Below, in pieces: positions 16,500 through 25,313 of a stretch of 64,000 nt of DNA. The stretch's first letter is position 1, and every line of letters starts with the position of its first letter. The stretch covers positions 1-64,000 of the forward strand of contig JAVVPE010000001.1 of the NCBI GenBank assembly GCA_036655915.1. Reading direction: 5' to 3'. The notes beneath the pieces are model-generated. The model made no database searches. It was not told the origin of the DNA and saw only the letters and a program-made list of their open reading frames with translations. This stretch comes from JAVWGW01 sp036655915 (lineage in GTDB: Bacteria > Actinomycetota > Coriobacteriia > Coriobacteriales > Eggerthellaceae). Made by a program: the position numbers and the translations under genes.

Positions 16500-16532
16500 C
16501 CCGTGCTACCAACGCTTTGCTGGTAGCACGGG
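16500..16532. terminator. Strong hairpin between convergent genes
   Basis: Perfect 12-bp stem CCCGTGCTACCA / TGGTAGCACGGG with a nine-base loop, placed between the converging DUF134 and YhcH-family genes. There is no T tract on either side, so it may act as a Rho-dependent stop or RNA-stabilising structure rather than a classical terminator. Confidence 0.55.
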
Positions 16533-16546
16533 GTAACAAGGGCGCG

Positions 16547-17002
16547 CTACACGCGCACCTTCACCACAATTTTTCGCACCTGGCAGGCTGCCTTACCCAC
16601 ACACCCCGGCTTGTGCGCATCTTCCGGTGCCACAACCACCACATCTCCCGCTTCCATGCGAATTTCGCTACAGAAAGCAGGCGTTTTGTAGAGGCCAAAA
16701 TCGCTCGCCGCATCAAAGGGAGCAGCCTCCTCAAGCCCCACGAGCGGTGCGTAGTAAAACGATTCCTCGCCAGAAACAAGGTATTGCACATCAAAATACT
16801 GCCTATGAGCCTCAAGCTCTTTATCACTCGCTGGCACCGTTTCGTATTCCTGCACGTTTGCAAACACATCGTCGCCCTCAATTTCGACGCGCCCCACAGG
16901 CAGGTTTGCCACATCAGCTGTGCGCAAAAACGCATAGGCCGCACACAAGCGCCTGCTTACATAATCGTTTTTTTCCGCCATTTCCAAGTGCGCAACAAGC
17001 AT
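16547..17002 (-). CDS. YhcH/YjgK/YiaL family protein (cupin-like)
   Basis: 151 residues from ATG 17002 (MLVAHLEMAEKND), with GAAGGGA ahead; a longer frame to 17083 is not supported. The sequence has HRQYFDVQYLVSGEESFYYAP, then EDAHKPGC and a closing VRKIVVKVRV, the conserved beta-barrel of this family. E. coli relatives sit in sugar-acid and sialic-acid operons and may be anomerases. Here the gene stands alone, so the substrate is unknown. Confidence 0.85.
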   Translation of the reverse strand: MLVAHLEMAEKNDYVSRRLCAAYAFLRTADVANLPVGRVEIEGDDVFANVQEYETVPASDKELEAHRQYFDVQYLVSGEESFYYAPLVGLEEAAPFDAASDFGLYKTPAFCSEIRMEAGDVVVVAPEDAHKPGCVGKAACQVRKIVVKVRV

Positions 17003-17253
17003 GGTTGTTCCCTTCGTCTGTTTCTTCTTTTCCGAGGCGGCAGTATACGCCTCCTTATGCACCACTGCACCCCACAACGCCAATTTTCAAGCATCGCTCA
17101 AGCAACCTTCGATTTCAAAGTTTTAAAAGCTCGAAAACGCGCTTTTGTGGTGCACTCAAGTGCTTCCTCCTCTTGCACTGCGAGCAGGAATCGTCCAAAC
17201 TAAACACAGCGCTTAATCTGATACAAGCATATGCTGCCAAAAAAGGGGGGTAC

Positions 17254-18687
17254 GTGCAGTCGGTTGCGAAGCGAAATAAAAAAGTACATTCTGCAGCTCG
17301 TCCAAAAAATCGTCTGTGCTACTTTGGAATCGTAGCACCCTTCGTCTGGTTTCATTGGATCAACACCTGCAATGTTCAGCTTGCCTGGGAATACCCTTGG
17401 CAAATCACCTACCTTGCCCTCGCTCTCTCTCTGATTACTATCGTGTTCATCCAGCTTGTTTTTCGCAGATGGGCAGGAAAAGACTACGCTGAACGGCTGT
17501 GCAGACTGCCCCTTTCTGCCCTGGATTGGGGGTGTGCCGCTGCCATGGCGTGCGCATGCCCGCTGGTGGCTTTCGCACCCTTTTCCCCCTTTGGTGAAGG
17601 CATCGCGGTGCTTGCAACCATTATGGGAGGTATGGCCTTGGGGTGGGCTTATGTCCGGTGGGGGATGTTTTACGCGAAAACAGACACGCGACACATGATT
17701 CTCTTTTTGTTCACAGCCTCTTTGTGCTGGCCGCTGATGGAAGTGGTACTGAACATGGCAGCGCTCACCCTCAGCTGTTTTTTTGCCGCAGCCATGCCGC
17801 TTTTAGGGGTCGGAGCCCTTCATCGCTCGTATAATGACCCCCCAAAAACTTCCACCGTTATACGCCATTTCCAACCAGATAATCTTATTGCCATGTGGAA
17901 AGTATGGGTCGTTATTATTGCGCTGAGCCTAGTCACTTCTGTCTTCATCGCATCAGCTGTCATGTTTTCGACGCTTGATGGCACCATATTCAATCTAGCA
18001 AAAAGCTGCCTGACCGCGATTTTATGCGCAGGAATTTTAGTATGGGCGCTCAAAACAAACCTTCCTTTTGATTTTCCCCTTTCCTGGCGGTTGGTGATGT
18101 TTGCCCTTGGCGGCGGGCTGGTCTTGATTGCGGTCGAACCAAGCATGGTGCTGGCTGGTGTCTTTTTTCGCGTTGCGCCCGGTATCTTGATCCCCATGAC
18201 CTGGATAACGGTATGCGATATTGCTCGGCATTCAGATACCCATCGCTGTACTATCGTTGGCCTGGGCTTGTGCGCCTATAGCTTGCCATCGTTTTTAGGA
18301 GTCATCGTTTACGATTCTCTCGCTGGTATAGTCGATGTACAGGTCATGGGAACCCTTCTTTTATTCCTGCTTTTCATTGTCTTGGGTCTTTGCCTTGAAA
18401 CGCGAGATCCCGATATTCGCCATATTTTTGAAGATTTAAGAGAACCGCTACGCCTTCCCTCCGATTTTGAAACAATCAACGATCGTTGTTGCTACATTGG
18501 ACAACAGCACGCGCTTACTTCGCGCGAAATCGAAGTGATGCAAATGGTTTGTAAAGGTCGTTCACGAACATTTATCGCCGAAACACTCTTCATTTCGGAA
18601 AACACGGTAAAATCTCACGTAAGCCGTATTTACACAAAGCTCAACATCCACAGGAAAGAAGAGCTGCAAAAACTCATAGGATCCTAG
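17254..18687 (+). CDS. LuxR-type regulator with polytopic membrane domain
   Basis: About 477 residues from the GTG at 17254, preceded by AAAAGGGGGG. The frame stays open far upstream across the YhcH gene, but that part has no family resemblance. About ten to twelve hydrophobic helices fill residues 25-390. A C-terminal LuxR helix-turn-helix follows: LTSREIEVMQMVCKG, then TLFISENTVKSHVSRIYTKLNIHRKEEL. This membrane-LuxR architecture is strongly expanded in Eggerthellaceae, often beside respiratory-type reductases. The flavoprotein gene starts 143 bp downstream on the same strand, so the regulator probably senses or controls its substrate (inference). Confidence 0.85.
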   Translation: MQSVAKRNKKVHSAARPKNRLCYFGIVAPFVWFHWINTCNVQLAWEYPWQITYLALALSLITIVFIQLVFRRWAGKDYAERLCRLPLSALDWGCAAAMACACPLVAFAPFSPFGEGIAVLATIMGGMALGWAYVRWGMFYAKTDTRHMILFLFTASLCWPLMEVVLNMAALTLSCFFAAAMPLLGVGALHRSYNDPPKTSTVIRHFQPDNLIAMWKVWVVIIALSLVTSVFIASAVMFSTLDGTIFNLAKSCLTAILCAGILVWALKTNLPFDFPLSWRLVMFALGGGLVLIAVEPSMVLAGVFFRVAPGILIPMTWITVCDIARHSDTHRCTIVGLGLCAYSLPSFLGVIVYDSLAGIVDVQVMGTLLLFLLFIVLGLCLETRDPDIRHIFEDLREPLRLPSDFETINDRCCYIGQQHALTSREIEVMQMVCKGRSRTFIAETLFISENTVKSHVSRIYTKLNIHRKEELQKLIGS

Positions 18688-18830
18688 CAAAAACACTTAA
18701 AACCACCCTTTATGTCCTATACCTTCACCCCGTTTGGACGATTTTTTGCCCTTCAAGAGACGGCAGTCTGGTATTCGTTGGCTCTAAGAAGAGCTCGCGT
18801 TTATGAAAATTTCGAAGGGGAGGAATCATC

Positions 18831-20426
18831 ATGCAAGAACCGATTATGCAAAACCGAAGAACTTTTTTGAAATCTGCCGGCATCACCGCTGCAGCAGCGG
18901 CCGCATTTACTCTTGCGGGCTGCTCAAGTCCTGGCAAGTCAACAACCAGCAATGTTTCATGGGAAAAAGAATACGACATCATTGTGGTTGGCGCAGGCAT
19001 TGCCGGCCTTGCGGCGGCAGCAACCGTTGCGAAAGAAGGTAACGGGGCCACATGCTTGTTAATCGAAAAAGAAGCCGCGCCAAATGGCAACAGTCCGTTT
19101 TGCATGGGTGCAACACTGTGCTCTGAAAAACCGGACGAATTTTTGACATACCTTAAAAATCTTTCAGGCGGAAGCACCCCCGACGATGTTCTCGAAGCAT
19201 GCGCTGCCGGCATGGCTGAAAATTACGAATGGCTCATATCTTTGGGCGCTAACGAAGGTGACCTTGTTAAATCTGTTATGGAAGTTGCCGAAGCTACTGA
19301 ATACCCCGAATTTAATATAAAAGGGGCCGCCAGTAATGCCATGTTTACCGGCAAAGCGGGGGGACCAAAGCACGTGCATACGTTTTTACTCGATGTGGTA
19401 AACCAACATTCAGATGTAGTGACCTACCTTACTTCCACACCGCTTGAAGCCTTGGTTCAGGATGCCACCACCCAAGCTGTTTTGGGCGTTGTCGCAAAAG
19501 GTAAGAATTATCGAGCCAAAAAAGGCGTGATTATGTGCTGCGGTGGTTTTGAAAGCGACCCCAACATGCTTGCTACTTACACCGGAGTTCGCGCCTATCC
19601 CCTTGCCGGCAAAGCGAATACCGGTGATGGACATCGCGCGTGCCAAAATGCTGGTGCTGACATGTGGCACATGACTTCAGGCGCCCAATACTGGATGGCC
19701 GTGCGCGATCTAAAGAATACGAAGCATCTTTCAAACCAATGGTTCTTCAACAACAAAAGGTGGGGCATCACTGTTGGCCTGAATGGTCGTCGCTTCTACC
19801 AGGACTGGGACGGTTGCGCTGTTCCTAACCCCTACGACCGTCAACCCTACGCCATAGGAGGCGCCGATTTAACCCTCGGCGTAGGATTCCGCCACGGCAT
19901 CACCCAATTTGGCGGCAACTGGGCGCATCTACCCTTCCCGGAAAAGGCTTGGTATATTTTTGATGCACAAGGGTTGGCAAGCGGTGCGATTCCCCCCGAA
20001 ACATCAAGCGACCCGGTGAAAGACGGCTGGGCTTATACAGCAAATACCCTCGAAGAATTGGCCGGCCTTATCAAAGTTCCTGTCAACGAACTGACTCACA
20101 CCGTCAGTGTCTGGAATGAATTTTGTGATGCGGGAGAAGACAAAGCATTTTATCGCCCCGCAGCAGCACTAGTCAAAGTTGCCGAAGGGCCTTTTTATGC
20201 GGCGCTGTGCGTACCCACCATGCTCAACACCGACGGCGGTCCGGTTCGTTCAGCAGCCGGAGAAATTCTTGACGTAGAAGGCAATCCTATAGCGGGTCTG
20301 TATTCTTCCGGTGAATTTGGGTCGATCTGGGGTCACCTATACCAGGGCGGCGGCAACGTTGGTGAATGCCAAGCATTTGGTCGTATCTCAGTACGCAGTG
20401 CGCTCGCACGCGAGGTGAAGGCATAA
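18831..20426 (+). CDS. Tat-exported FAD-dependent fumarate reductase-type flavoprotein
   Basis: 531 residues, with GGGGAGGAA before the ATG. The N-terminus carries a twin-arginine motif NRRTFLK (8-14), an Ala-rich hydrophobic stretch and a lipobox LAGC (28-31), so it is probably exported folded and lipid-anchored. The FAD domain follows: YDIIVVGAGIAGLAAA, then LIEKEA, and near the C-terminus a second FAD-contact block with SSGEFGSIWGHLYQGGGNVGECQAFGR. There is no cytochrome or FMN-binding domain in the chain. Relatives reduce fumarate, urocanate, cinnamates, steroids and other alkenes, and the substrate cannot be read here. Likely controlled by the LuxR protein upstream. Confidence 0.88.
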   Translation: MQEPIMQNRRTFLKSAGITAAAAAAFTLAGCSSPGKSTTSNVSWEKEYDIIVVGAGIAGLAAAATVAKEGNGATCLLIEKEAAPNGNSPFCMGATLCSEKPDEFLTYLKNLSGGSTPDDVLEACAAGMAENYEWLISLGANEGDLVKSVMEVAEATEYPEFNIKGAASNAMFTGKAGGPKHVHTFLLDVVNQHSDVVTYLTSTPLEALVQDATTQAVLGVVAKGKNYRAKKGVIMCCGGFESDPNMLATYTGVRAYPLAGKANTGDGHRACQNAGADMWHMTSGAQYWMAVRDLKNTKHLSNQWFFNNKRWGITVGLNGRRFYQDWDGCAVPNPYDRQPYAIGGADLTLGVGFRHGITQFGGNWAHLPFPEKAWYIFDAQGLASGAIPPETSSDPVKDGWAYTANTLEELAGLIKVPVNELTHTVSVWNEFCDAGEDKAFYRPAAALVKVAEGPFYAALCVPTMLNTDGGPVRSAAGEILDVEGNPIAGLYSSGEFGSIWGHLYQGGGNVGECQAFGRISVRSALAREVKA

Positions 20427-20479
20427 TTCATCCGCTAAGTAGAGTGCTTGCATTTCTTTGAGGAATTGCACTATCTCTC

Positions 20480-20513
20480 ACAAAGTCGTCCTGGTTTTCC
20501 GGGGCGACTTTGT
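20480..20513 (+). terminator. Terminator of the flavoprotein gene
   Basis: Stem ACAAAGTCG (20480-20488) / CGACTTTGT (20505-20513), extended by partial pairing inside, followed by CTTTT. It lies 54 bp after the flavoprotein stop. Confidence 0.75.
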
Positions 20514-20715
20514 CTTTTGAAGAAGAAGGTAATAAAGATTTGCCAGCACACCGAAGCTATCTTTTTGGATTATACTTCTTAATTCATTACAATTTTATCG
20601 TGCGCACTACAGCCAAACGCTATCTAAGCTCAACGATAGATTTGTCTACTGCTTTTTGTCAAAATTCGTGCTCGTGCGCCCTCTTTGCGGCGCGCGCCAA
20701 CGCAAAGGACTGCCC

Positions 20716-22896
20716 ATGAACGTGATCTATGCCGAAAAACCTTCCCTGGGAAGGAAAATTGCCGAAGCGTTGGGCGCCACGCGCAAGGGTAACGGATTCA
20801 TGAGCGGCACGGGGAAAACCGGCGTTGAGATTTTCGTCACCTGGGGCTTTGGCCACATGGGCGGCCTGGTCTATCCCGAGGTATACAATCCCGCCTACAA
20901 AAGTTGGCAGGCGCGCCCCTGCCCCTTCATCCCGGAAGAATACCGCATTGCCCCCAACATCGATCGCGGCGTGGAAAGCCAGCTGGCCATTATCGCCGAT
21001 GTATTCAAGCCGGAAAACACCCTCATTTGCGCCACAGACGATGACCGCGAAGGTGAGCTGATTTTTGCCTACGTCTGCGAACTGGTTGGGTATGAAGGCA
21101 GCTACCAGCGCGTGAAACTAGATTCGCTTACCACCAACGGCATCCGCAAGGCCTTCGGCAACCTGATTGATGGCGCGCAGCGACAAAATATCGTGGCTGC
21201 CGGGAGGGCACGTTCCATCGCCGATTGGGTGGTGGGTATCAACCTCACCTGCGCTTCCACCATCCACTTCATGCGCGGCAAAAGCAAAACTATGAGTGTC
21301 GGCCGCGTACAAACACCCACCTTGGCCATGATTGTCGAACGCGAGTTGGCCATCCAAAACTTCAACAGCAAGCCGCTTTTCACCCCTACCGCCACCGTAA
21401 CCGCGCCCAGCGGCGAAACCTATACCGCCAAAAGCGAAAACGGATCGATCGAAGATAAGCAGTTGGCCAACACCATTCTTTCCCACATCAACGCCTGCAA
21501 GCTGCGCGTGGAAACCCTTGATACCAAAGAAAAGAAAACGAACCCTCCCCTGCTTTATTCCCAAACCACCCTGCAAATGGCCGGCAACAAGCAGCTGGGA
21601 TATACCGCCCAACAAACGCTCGACTTTTCGCAAGAGCTCTACGAAAAAGGCTTCATCACCTATCCGCGTACCTCAAGCCAATATCTCACCAGCGACATGG
21701 CACCCACCGTGCACAAGGTGCTCGAAATTTTAGGGCGCTGCGAACGCTACAAGCGCTTCGTGGCAGGCGCCTCATTGGACAACTTCCCCGCCAGCACCTG
21801 CGACGATAAAAAGGTTGAATCCCACTTCGCCATCGTGCCCACGGGCAAGATTCCCCAAGGCGTATCTGCCGCCGCCGTTGACCTCTACGATTTGATTGCG
21901 AAATCCCTCATCAGGCTGTATTACCCGCCTGCCGTCGTCGAAGAAACAACGGCCATCCACCTTGCCATTGCCACGCCACAATGCGTGCTTGTGCAGCAAG
22001 GCAGTGTGGCTGTGGGTGCAAGCATCATCAATGCGGTGGGCGAACCAGAACGCTTTGTGGCCAAGGGCATCATCATTCGCAGCAAAGGATGGTGGGCAGT
22101 CGACGCGATGCCCAAGCGCGAAAAGGATATGCTTCCCGCCATAGATGCTGGCGGCATCTACCCCGCCACGTTCGAGGTGAAAAAAACCGAGACCACGCCG
22201 CCGAAGCGCTTCACCGATGAAACGCTGGTTTCCAGCATGAAGGCGGCAGGCAAATCGCTGGAAGACGACGATTACAAAGAAATCCTTTCCGACCCCCGCC
22301 ACATGGGTATCGGCACAGATGCCACTCGCGCGGGCATCATCGAAACACTGGTGGCGCGCGGGTTTATCGAACGCAAGAAAAAGCAAATTCATGCCACACC
22401 CTTCGGCATCCAGGTGATAAAAACGCTGCCGGTTGACGATCTGAAAAGTGCGTCGCTGACCGCGCAGTGGGAACAGCGTCTCAAAGCCATCGAAAACGGA
22501 GAAGAAGAATTGGGCAGTTTCGTCGGCGACATCGAAAACCAAACGCGCGCCTGGTGTGCACAAGTCAAAAGCTCCAACGCGGTCATCGTCAATCTAAAAG
22601 AACCCGACCCCGAACTGGAAGGCGCGGTATGCCCCTTGTGCGGGTCGCCCCTGCGCTTCACCAACGCTGGTATCGGTTGCAGTGCGTACGTCTTCACCAA
22701 ATGCCGCTACACCATCTGGAACACCATCGCCCAGAAGAAGTTGACGAAAAACCAACTGGGCACGCTGGCGACCAAAGGAAAAACGCCTGTCTACAAAGGA
22801 TTCATCAGCAAGAAGGGCGAAAAATTCGATGCCGGGCTGGTGTTGGATCCAAAAACCGGCCGCGTAAGCTTCAGCTTCCCGCCACGCGAAGGATAA
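20716..22896 (+). CDS. topB: DNA topoisomerase III (type IA)
   Basis: 726 residues from ATG 20716 (MNVIYAEKPSLGRKIAE), with AAAGGA ahead; an upstream in-frame start at 20656 is unlikely. Toprim elements are the N-terminal EKPS and DDDREGEL (108-115). The catalytic Tyr is in GFITYPRTSS (Tyr316). A C-terminal four-Cys zinc element is visible (CPLCGSPL, then IGCSAYVFTKC). The enzyme relaxes and decatenates DNA. Plasmid and ICE versions are common, but this one sits alone. Its stop codon lies inside the first copy of the 35-bp tRNA-Ser repeat, so topB and the tRNA were neighbours before an element came in. Confidence 0.92.
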   Translation: MNVIYAEKPSLGRKIAEALGATRKGNGFMSGTGKTGVEIFVTWGFGHMGGLVYPEVYNPAYKSWQARPCPFIPEEYRIAPNIDRGVESQLAIIADVFKPENTLICATDDDREGELIFAYVCELVGYEGSYQRVKLDSLTTNGIRKAFGNLIDGAQRQNIVAAGRARSIADWVVGINLTCASTIHFMRGKSKTMSVGRVQTPTLAMIVERELAIQNFNSKPLFTPTATVTAPSGETYTAKSENGSIEDKQLANTILSHINACKLRVETLDTKEKKTNPPLLYSQTTLQMAGNKQLGYTAQQTLDFSQELYEKGFITYPRTSSQYLTSDMAPTVHKVLEILGRCERYKRFVAGASLDNFPASTCDDKKVESHFAIVPTGKIPQGVSAAAVDLYDLIAKSLIRLYYPPAVVEETTAIHLAIATPQCVLVQQGSVAVGASIINAVGEPERFVAKGIIIRSKGWWAVDAMPKREKDMLPAIDAGGIYPATFEVKKTETTPPKRFTDETLVSSMKAAGKSLEDDDYKEILSDPRHMGIGTDATRAGIIETLVARGFIERKKKQIHATPFGIQVIKTLPVDDLKSASLTAQWEQRLKAIENGEEELGSFVGDIENQTRAWCAQVKSSNAVIVNLKEPDPELEGAVCPLCGSPLRFTNAGIGCSAYVFTKCRYTIWNTIAQKKLTKNQLGTLATKGKTPVYKGFISKKGEKFDAGLVLDPKTGRVSFSFPPREG

Positions 22897-22927
22897 AAAC
22901 TGGCGGAGGAGGAGGGATTCGAACCCT
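22893..22927 (+). repeat. Left attachment-site copy (tRNA-Ser 3' end fragment)
   Basis: 35 bases identical to 24837-24871, which cover the 3' 27 bases of tRNA-Ser(CGA) plus eight flanking bases. Past position 22927 the match to the tRNA stops, so this is a tRNA-end fragment, as left by integrase-mediated insertion at a tRNA gene. Confidence 0.85.
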
Positions 22928-23136
22928 TCAAAAACAAGACTATGACTTGCTGTTACATCTATATCATTTGCATTAATTTGCACTGTTTATGCCGGCACGC
23001 CTATACGCATCGTTGATTATGCAGGTATCTTTTTTTAGATCGCACAGCCATGGCAGAATACACCTTGCCTTCCGTTTAGGTTGGTATCTGAGAGCCTCGC
23101 CTGCCATCGCCAAGATGCTGCGAGGTTCTACTTTTA

Positions 23137-23991
23137 TCAGCCTAATAGATTTCTGTTTCCCTCTTCGATGCGCCTTATGGTCGCGTTCTCTTGCAGTGAT
23201 TCAAGCTGTTGGATTGCCATCTCGTTTAAGTACGCTGCTCGCTCCGGACGAGACATTCCGATTTTTAACAATTGTGCGTTCATGCTCTCAAGGTTTGCCA
23301 ACACAATTAACTGGTGAAGGGTGGCGTGATCTCTTACGTTGCCCGATTCGTTTTCGTGCGCGTCGCGCCACTGCTTCGCGGTCACACCAAATAAGGCAAC
23401 GTTAAGCACGTCTGCTTCGTTTGCGTAGATGTACTTTTGCGCTGCACCAATTGTGACTGGCTCGAGGTGTTCTTTTACTGCATCGGTGTGTATTTTGTAG
23501 TTGATCTTGGTAAACAATCTCTTTTCGTTCCATTCAAGAGAAAGGCGACTGTTCTCGTTGCTCTTGAGTCGCTGGTACTCTTTGATGACATACAGCTTGA
23601 ATTCCGGAGATATCCACGACGCAAACTCAAAGGCTATGTCGATATGGGCATAAGCGCCACCATAGCGACCGCCTTTTGCTTTGATTCCAATGGCGTTGGT
23701 TGCCGCAATCCACTTCTTTGGCGACATTGTAAAAGCGTTTTTTCCAGCTTGTTGCTCAATTCCATCGAATTCGAGGGAATTGAAAGACGGATTGTGCAGG
23801 CTCTCCCACACACCAAGAAAGTCTACCGTATCGCGATTTCTCATCCAATTGGCTATAACTGCGGACGGTTCATCGCTTTTAAATCTCGCGATATCGGTAA
23901 GCGAAATAAAGTCATCTCTGCTTCCTGTTGAGGCGACAGAAATCTCAATCCCCAAAGCGGTGATTTTCTCGTTGACTTCTTTAGGTGCCAT
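23137..23991 (-). CDS. KilA-N domain protein
   Basis: 284 residues, with GGAGT before the ATG. The KilA-N DNA-binding domain occupies about residues 20-130: DDFISLTDIARF, then ANWMRNRDTVDFLGVWESLHNPSFN, then GRYGGAYAHIDIAFEFASWISPEF. The C-terminal half is helical and ends in a coiled coil. KilA-N proteins occur in phages and also as free-standing bacterial genes, and their exact role is unclear. The gene is full length and looks intact, unlike the neighbouring repressor. Confidence 0.85.
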   Translation of the reverse strand: MAPKEVNEKITALGIEISVASTGSRDDFISLTDIARFKSDEPSAVIANWMRNRDTVDFLGVWESLHNPSFNSLEFDGIEQQAGKNAFTMSPKKWIAATNAIGIKAKGGRYGGAYAHIDIAFEFASWISPEFKLYVIKEYQRLKSNENSRLSLEWNEKRLFTKINYKIHTDAVKEHLEPVTIGAAQKYIYANEADVLNVALFGVTAKQWRDAHENESGNVRDHATLHQLIVLANLESMNAQLLKIGMSRPERAAYLNEMAIQQLESLQENATIRRIEEGNRNLLG

Positions 23992-24375
23992 AGTTACTCC
24001 GTTTCTTTTGATGCTTGTAGCCGAACCTGCTTTGTACTAGCTGCCAGAACCCTTGCTAGGATCGATCTTTTTACCGACACCAGCAAAATAATCCTCACCT
24101 GCTATTTCGCTTCGTAACCAAGGGAATCATCTTATGCCTTGTGTTTAGATGGTTGTGTGGGTAGACAAGCAGCACCTAAGCCACCCTACATGGCAGCCAC
24201 ATCGCTTGACTCCATCTACACCACATCCTTCTTGCACCTGAACCCCGTCTGGCCGCCAAGCTTCCGAGGGGTCTGCTTTTCCACAAATACCTATGCTACC
24301 TTGTATTCAGCTTTCTTATATCAACCAATACTTCTTTTTTTTGTAATATTATCGGCATAGAACCAGCGCGATTCC
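23992..24375. other. Non-coding residue inside the integrated element
   Basis: About 380 bp between the KilA-N start and the broken repressor. It holds the KilA-N ribosome site and presumably its promoter. No reading frame here has recognisable similarity, and I see no hairpin or repeat worth naming. Probably the scar of deleted phage genes. Confidence 0.4.
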
Positions 24376-24819
24376 TCAAATTACACGACTCATGCAATTG
24401 CCTTCAACCTCTAGCAAGTATGCATCTTGATGCCGCTCCCATATCTCGTAGGGTACTGATACCTTTTCATTAATAATGTCCGGTTTTTGAGCGGCACCAG
24501 CATGAACACGACCGAGAAGCGGCGTGTATGCAGGGCGCGAGGGTGGAGGAAAGATGGCGGTTTGCGGGAACGGGGGCATCGATTTTTTTGTGTTAGGGTC
24601 GATTAAGGCCATACCATCGTCTTCGATGATGCTTGATTTGCTAATACGATAGCAGGCAGCTATTCGTTCGATAGCTCCCATTCGCGGTTCTGACCTTCCG
24701 TTCTCCCACTGTGAGATAGCGTTGCCAGTAACACCAGCTATAACGCCAAGTTCAATTTGCACGCTATTTGCATTGTTTGCGCAACTATATAAAACAATAC
24801 ACATATCAATGACCTGCAT
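24376..24819 (-). pseudogene. Broken phage-type repressor (HTH_3 + truncated S24 domain)
   Basis: 147 codons. ELGVIAGVTGNAISQWENGRSEP is an XRE helix-turn-helix, and YTPLLGRVHAGAA opens a LexA/S24-type C-terminal domain. The frame then stops at VEGNCMSRVI. In intact S24 repressors this reads V-x-G-D-S-M-x-x-V and continues into (PD/PE)G-x-x-A-L-V. Here the TGA is followed in the same frame by GIALVLCR and another stop, so the domain is cut short. The catalytic Ser is also replaced by Cys. The N-terminus is atypical and lacks a ribosome site. Confidence 0.75.
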
Positions 24820-24836
24820 ATATGCAATTAAAAGGA

Positions 24837-24871
24837 ATAAAAACTGGCGGAGGAGGAGGGATTCGAACCCT
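24837..24871 (+). repeat. Right attachment-site copy within tRNA-Ser(CGA)
   Basis: The second copy of the 35-bp direct repeat. It includes the T-arm 3' strand, acceptor 3' strand and encoded CCA of the tRNA, so integration restored a complete gene. Confidence 0.85.
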
Positions 24872-24937
24872 CGTCACCGGGGTTGCCGGTGAAACGGTTT
24901 TCGAGACCGCCGCATTCAACCACTCTGCCACCCCTCC
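24845..24937 (-). tRNA. tRNA-Ser (anticodon CGA)
   Basis: 93 bases including an encoded CCA. Acceptor GGAGGGG pairs with CTCCTCC (one G-T). The anticodon loop CTCGAAA gives CGA (codon UCG). A long variable arm (CACCGGCAACCCCGGTG) and T-loop GGTTCGAATCC mark a class II serine tRNA. Its 3' end is the attachment site of the element to its left. Confidence 0.95.
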
Positions 24938-25042
24938 GCAGGGATGCGACCGCTTGGTTTTCAGAAGCGATCGAAGCATACAGCACGGCGCGAACGTCGG
25001 CTTCGAGAAACCACGCGGATACGTGGTATAACGTCGATAAAG

Positions 25043-25134
<92 letters not shown>

Positions 25135-25261
25135 GCGTATCGATTCTGCCAACCCCCAGAAACAAACCCGGGGCAATGGGCAGCGAAGATGTAGTATAGC
25201 GCAGCTGCTTTCCCCCCACAAGCACCCTTTGCCCCGAACCCTAAGAAAGTCCAAAAAGCCC

Positions 25262-25290
25262 AAAAAAAGACCCGCCGAAGCGAGTCTTTT
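25262..25290 (-). terminator. Terminator of the PpiC-type lipoprotein gene
   Basis: In the minus direction AAAAGACTCGC, a TTCG tetraloop, GCGGGTC (one G-U pair), then a run of seven T. It is 24 bp past the stop at 25314. Confidence 0.85.
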
Positions 25291-25313
25291 CGTACATTCT
25301 ATGAAACCGACTG

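Larger units (their letters stand above)
22893..24871. mobile_element. Decayed integrated element at tRNA-Ser(CGA)
   Basis: About 1.9 kb bounded by the 35-bp direct repeats. It holds a KilA-N gene and a truncated HTH/S24 repressor, both typical phage genes, but no integrase, structural or replication gene. The intact tRNA sits at the right end with its 3' end inside the repeat, the usual geometry for tRNA-targeting integrases. Loss of the integrase makes it immobile unless helped in trans. I read it as the residue of a prophage or satellite. Confidence 0.75.

Noticed and set aside
16627..17253. N-terminal extension of the LuxR-type gene in the same open frame
   Set aside because: It runs antisense through the YhcH-family gene, is rich in Pro/His/Arg and has no family resemblance. 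A ribosome site and GTG at 17254 give the usual length.
24139..24360. Plus-strand 73-codon frame inside the integrated element
   Set aside because: No ribosome site, no recognisable motif, ordinary length for chance.
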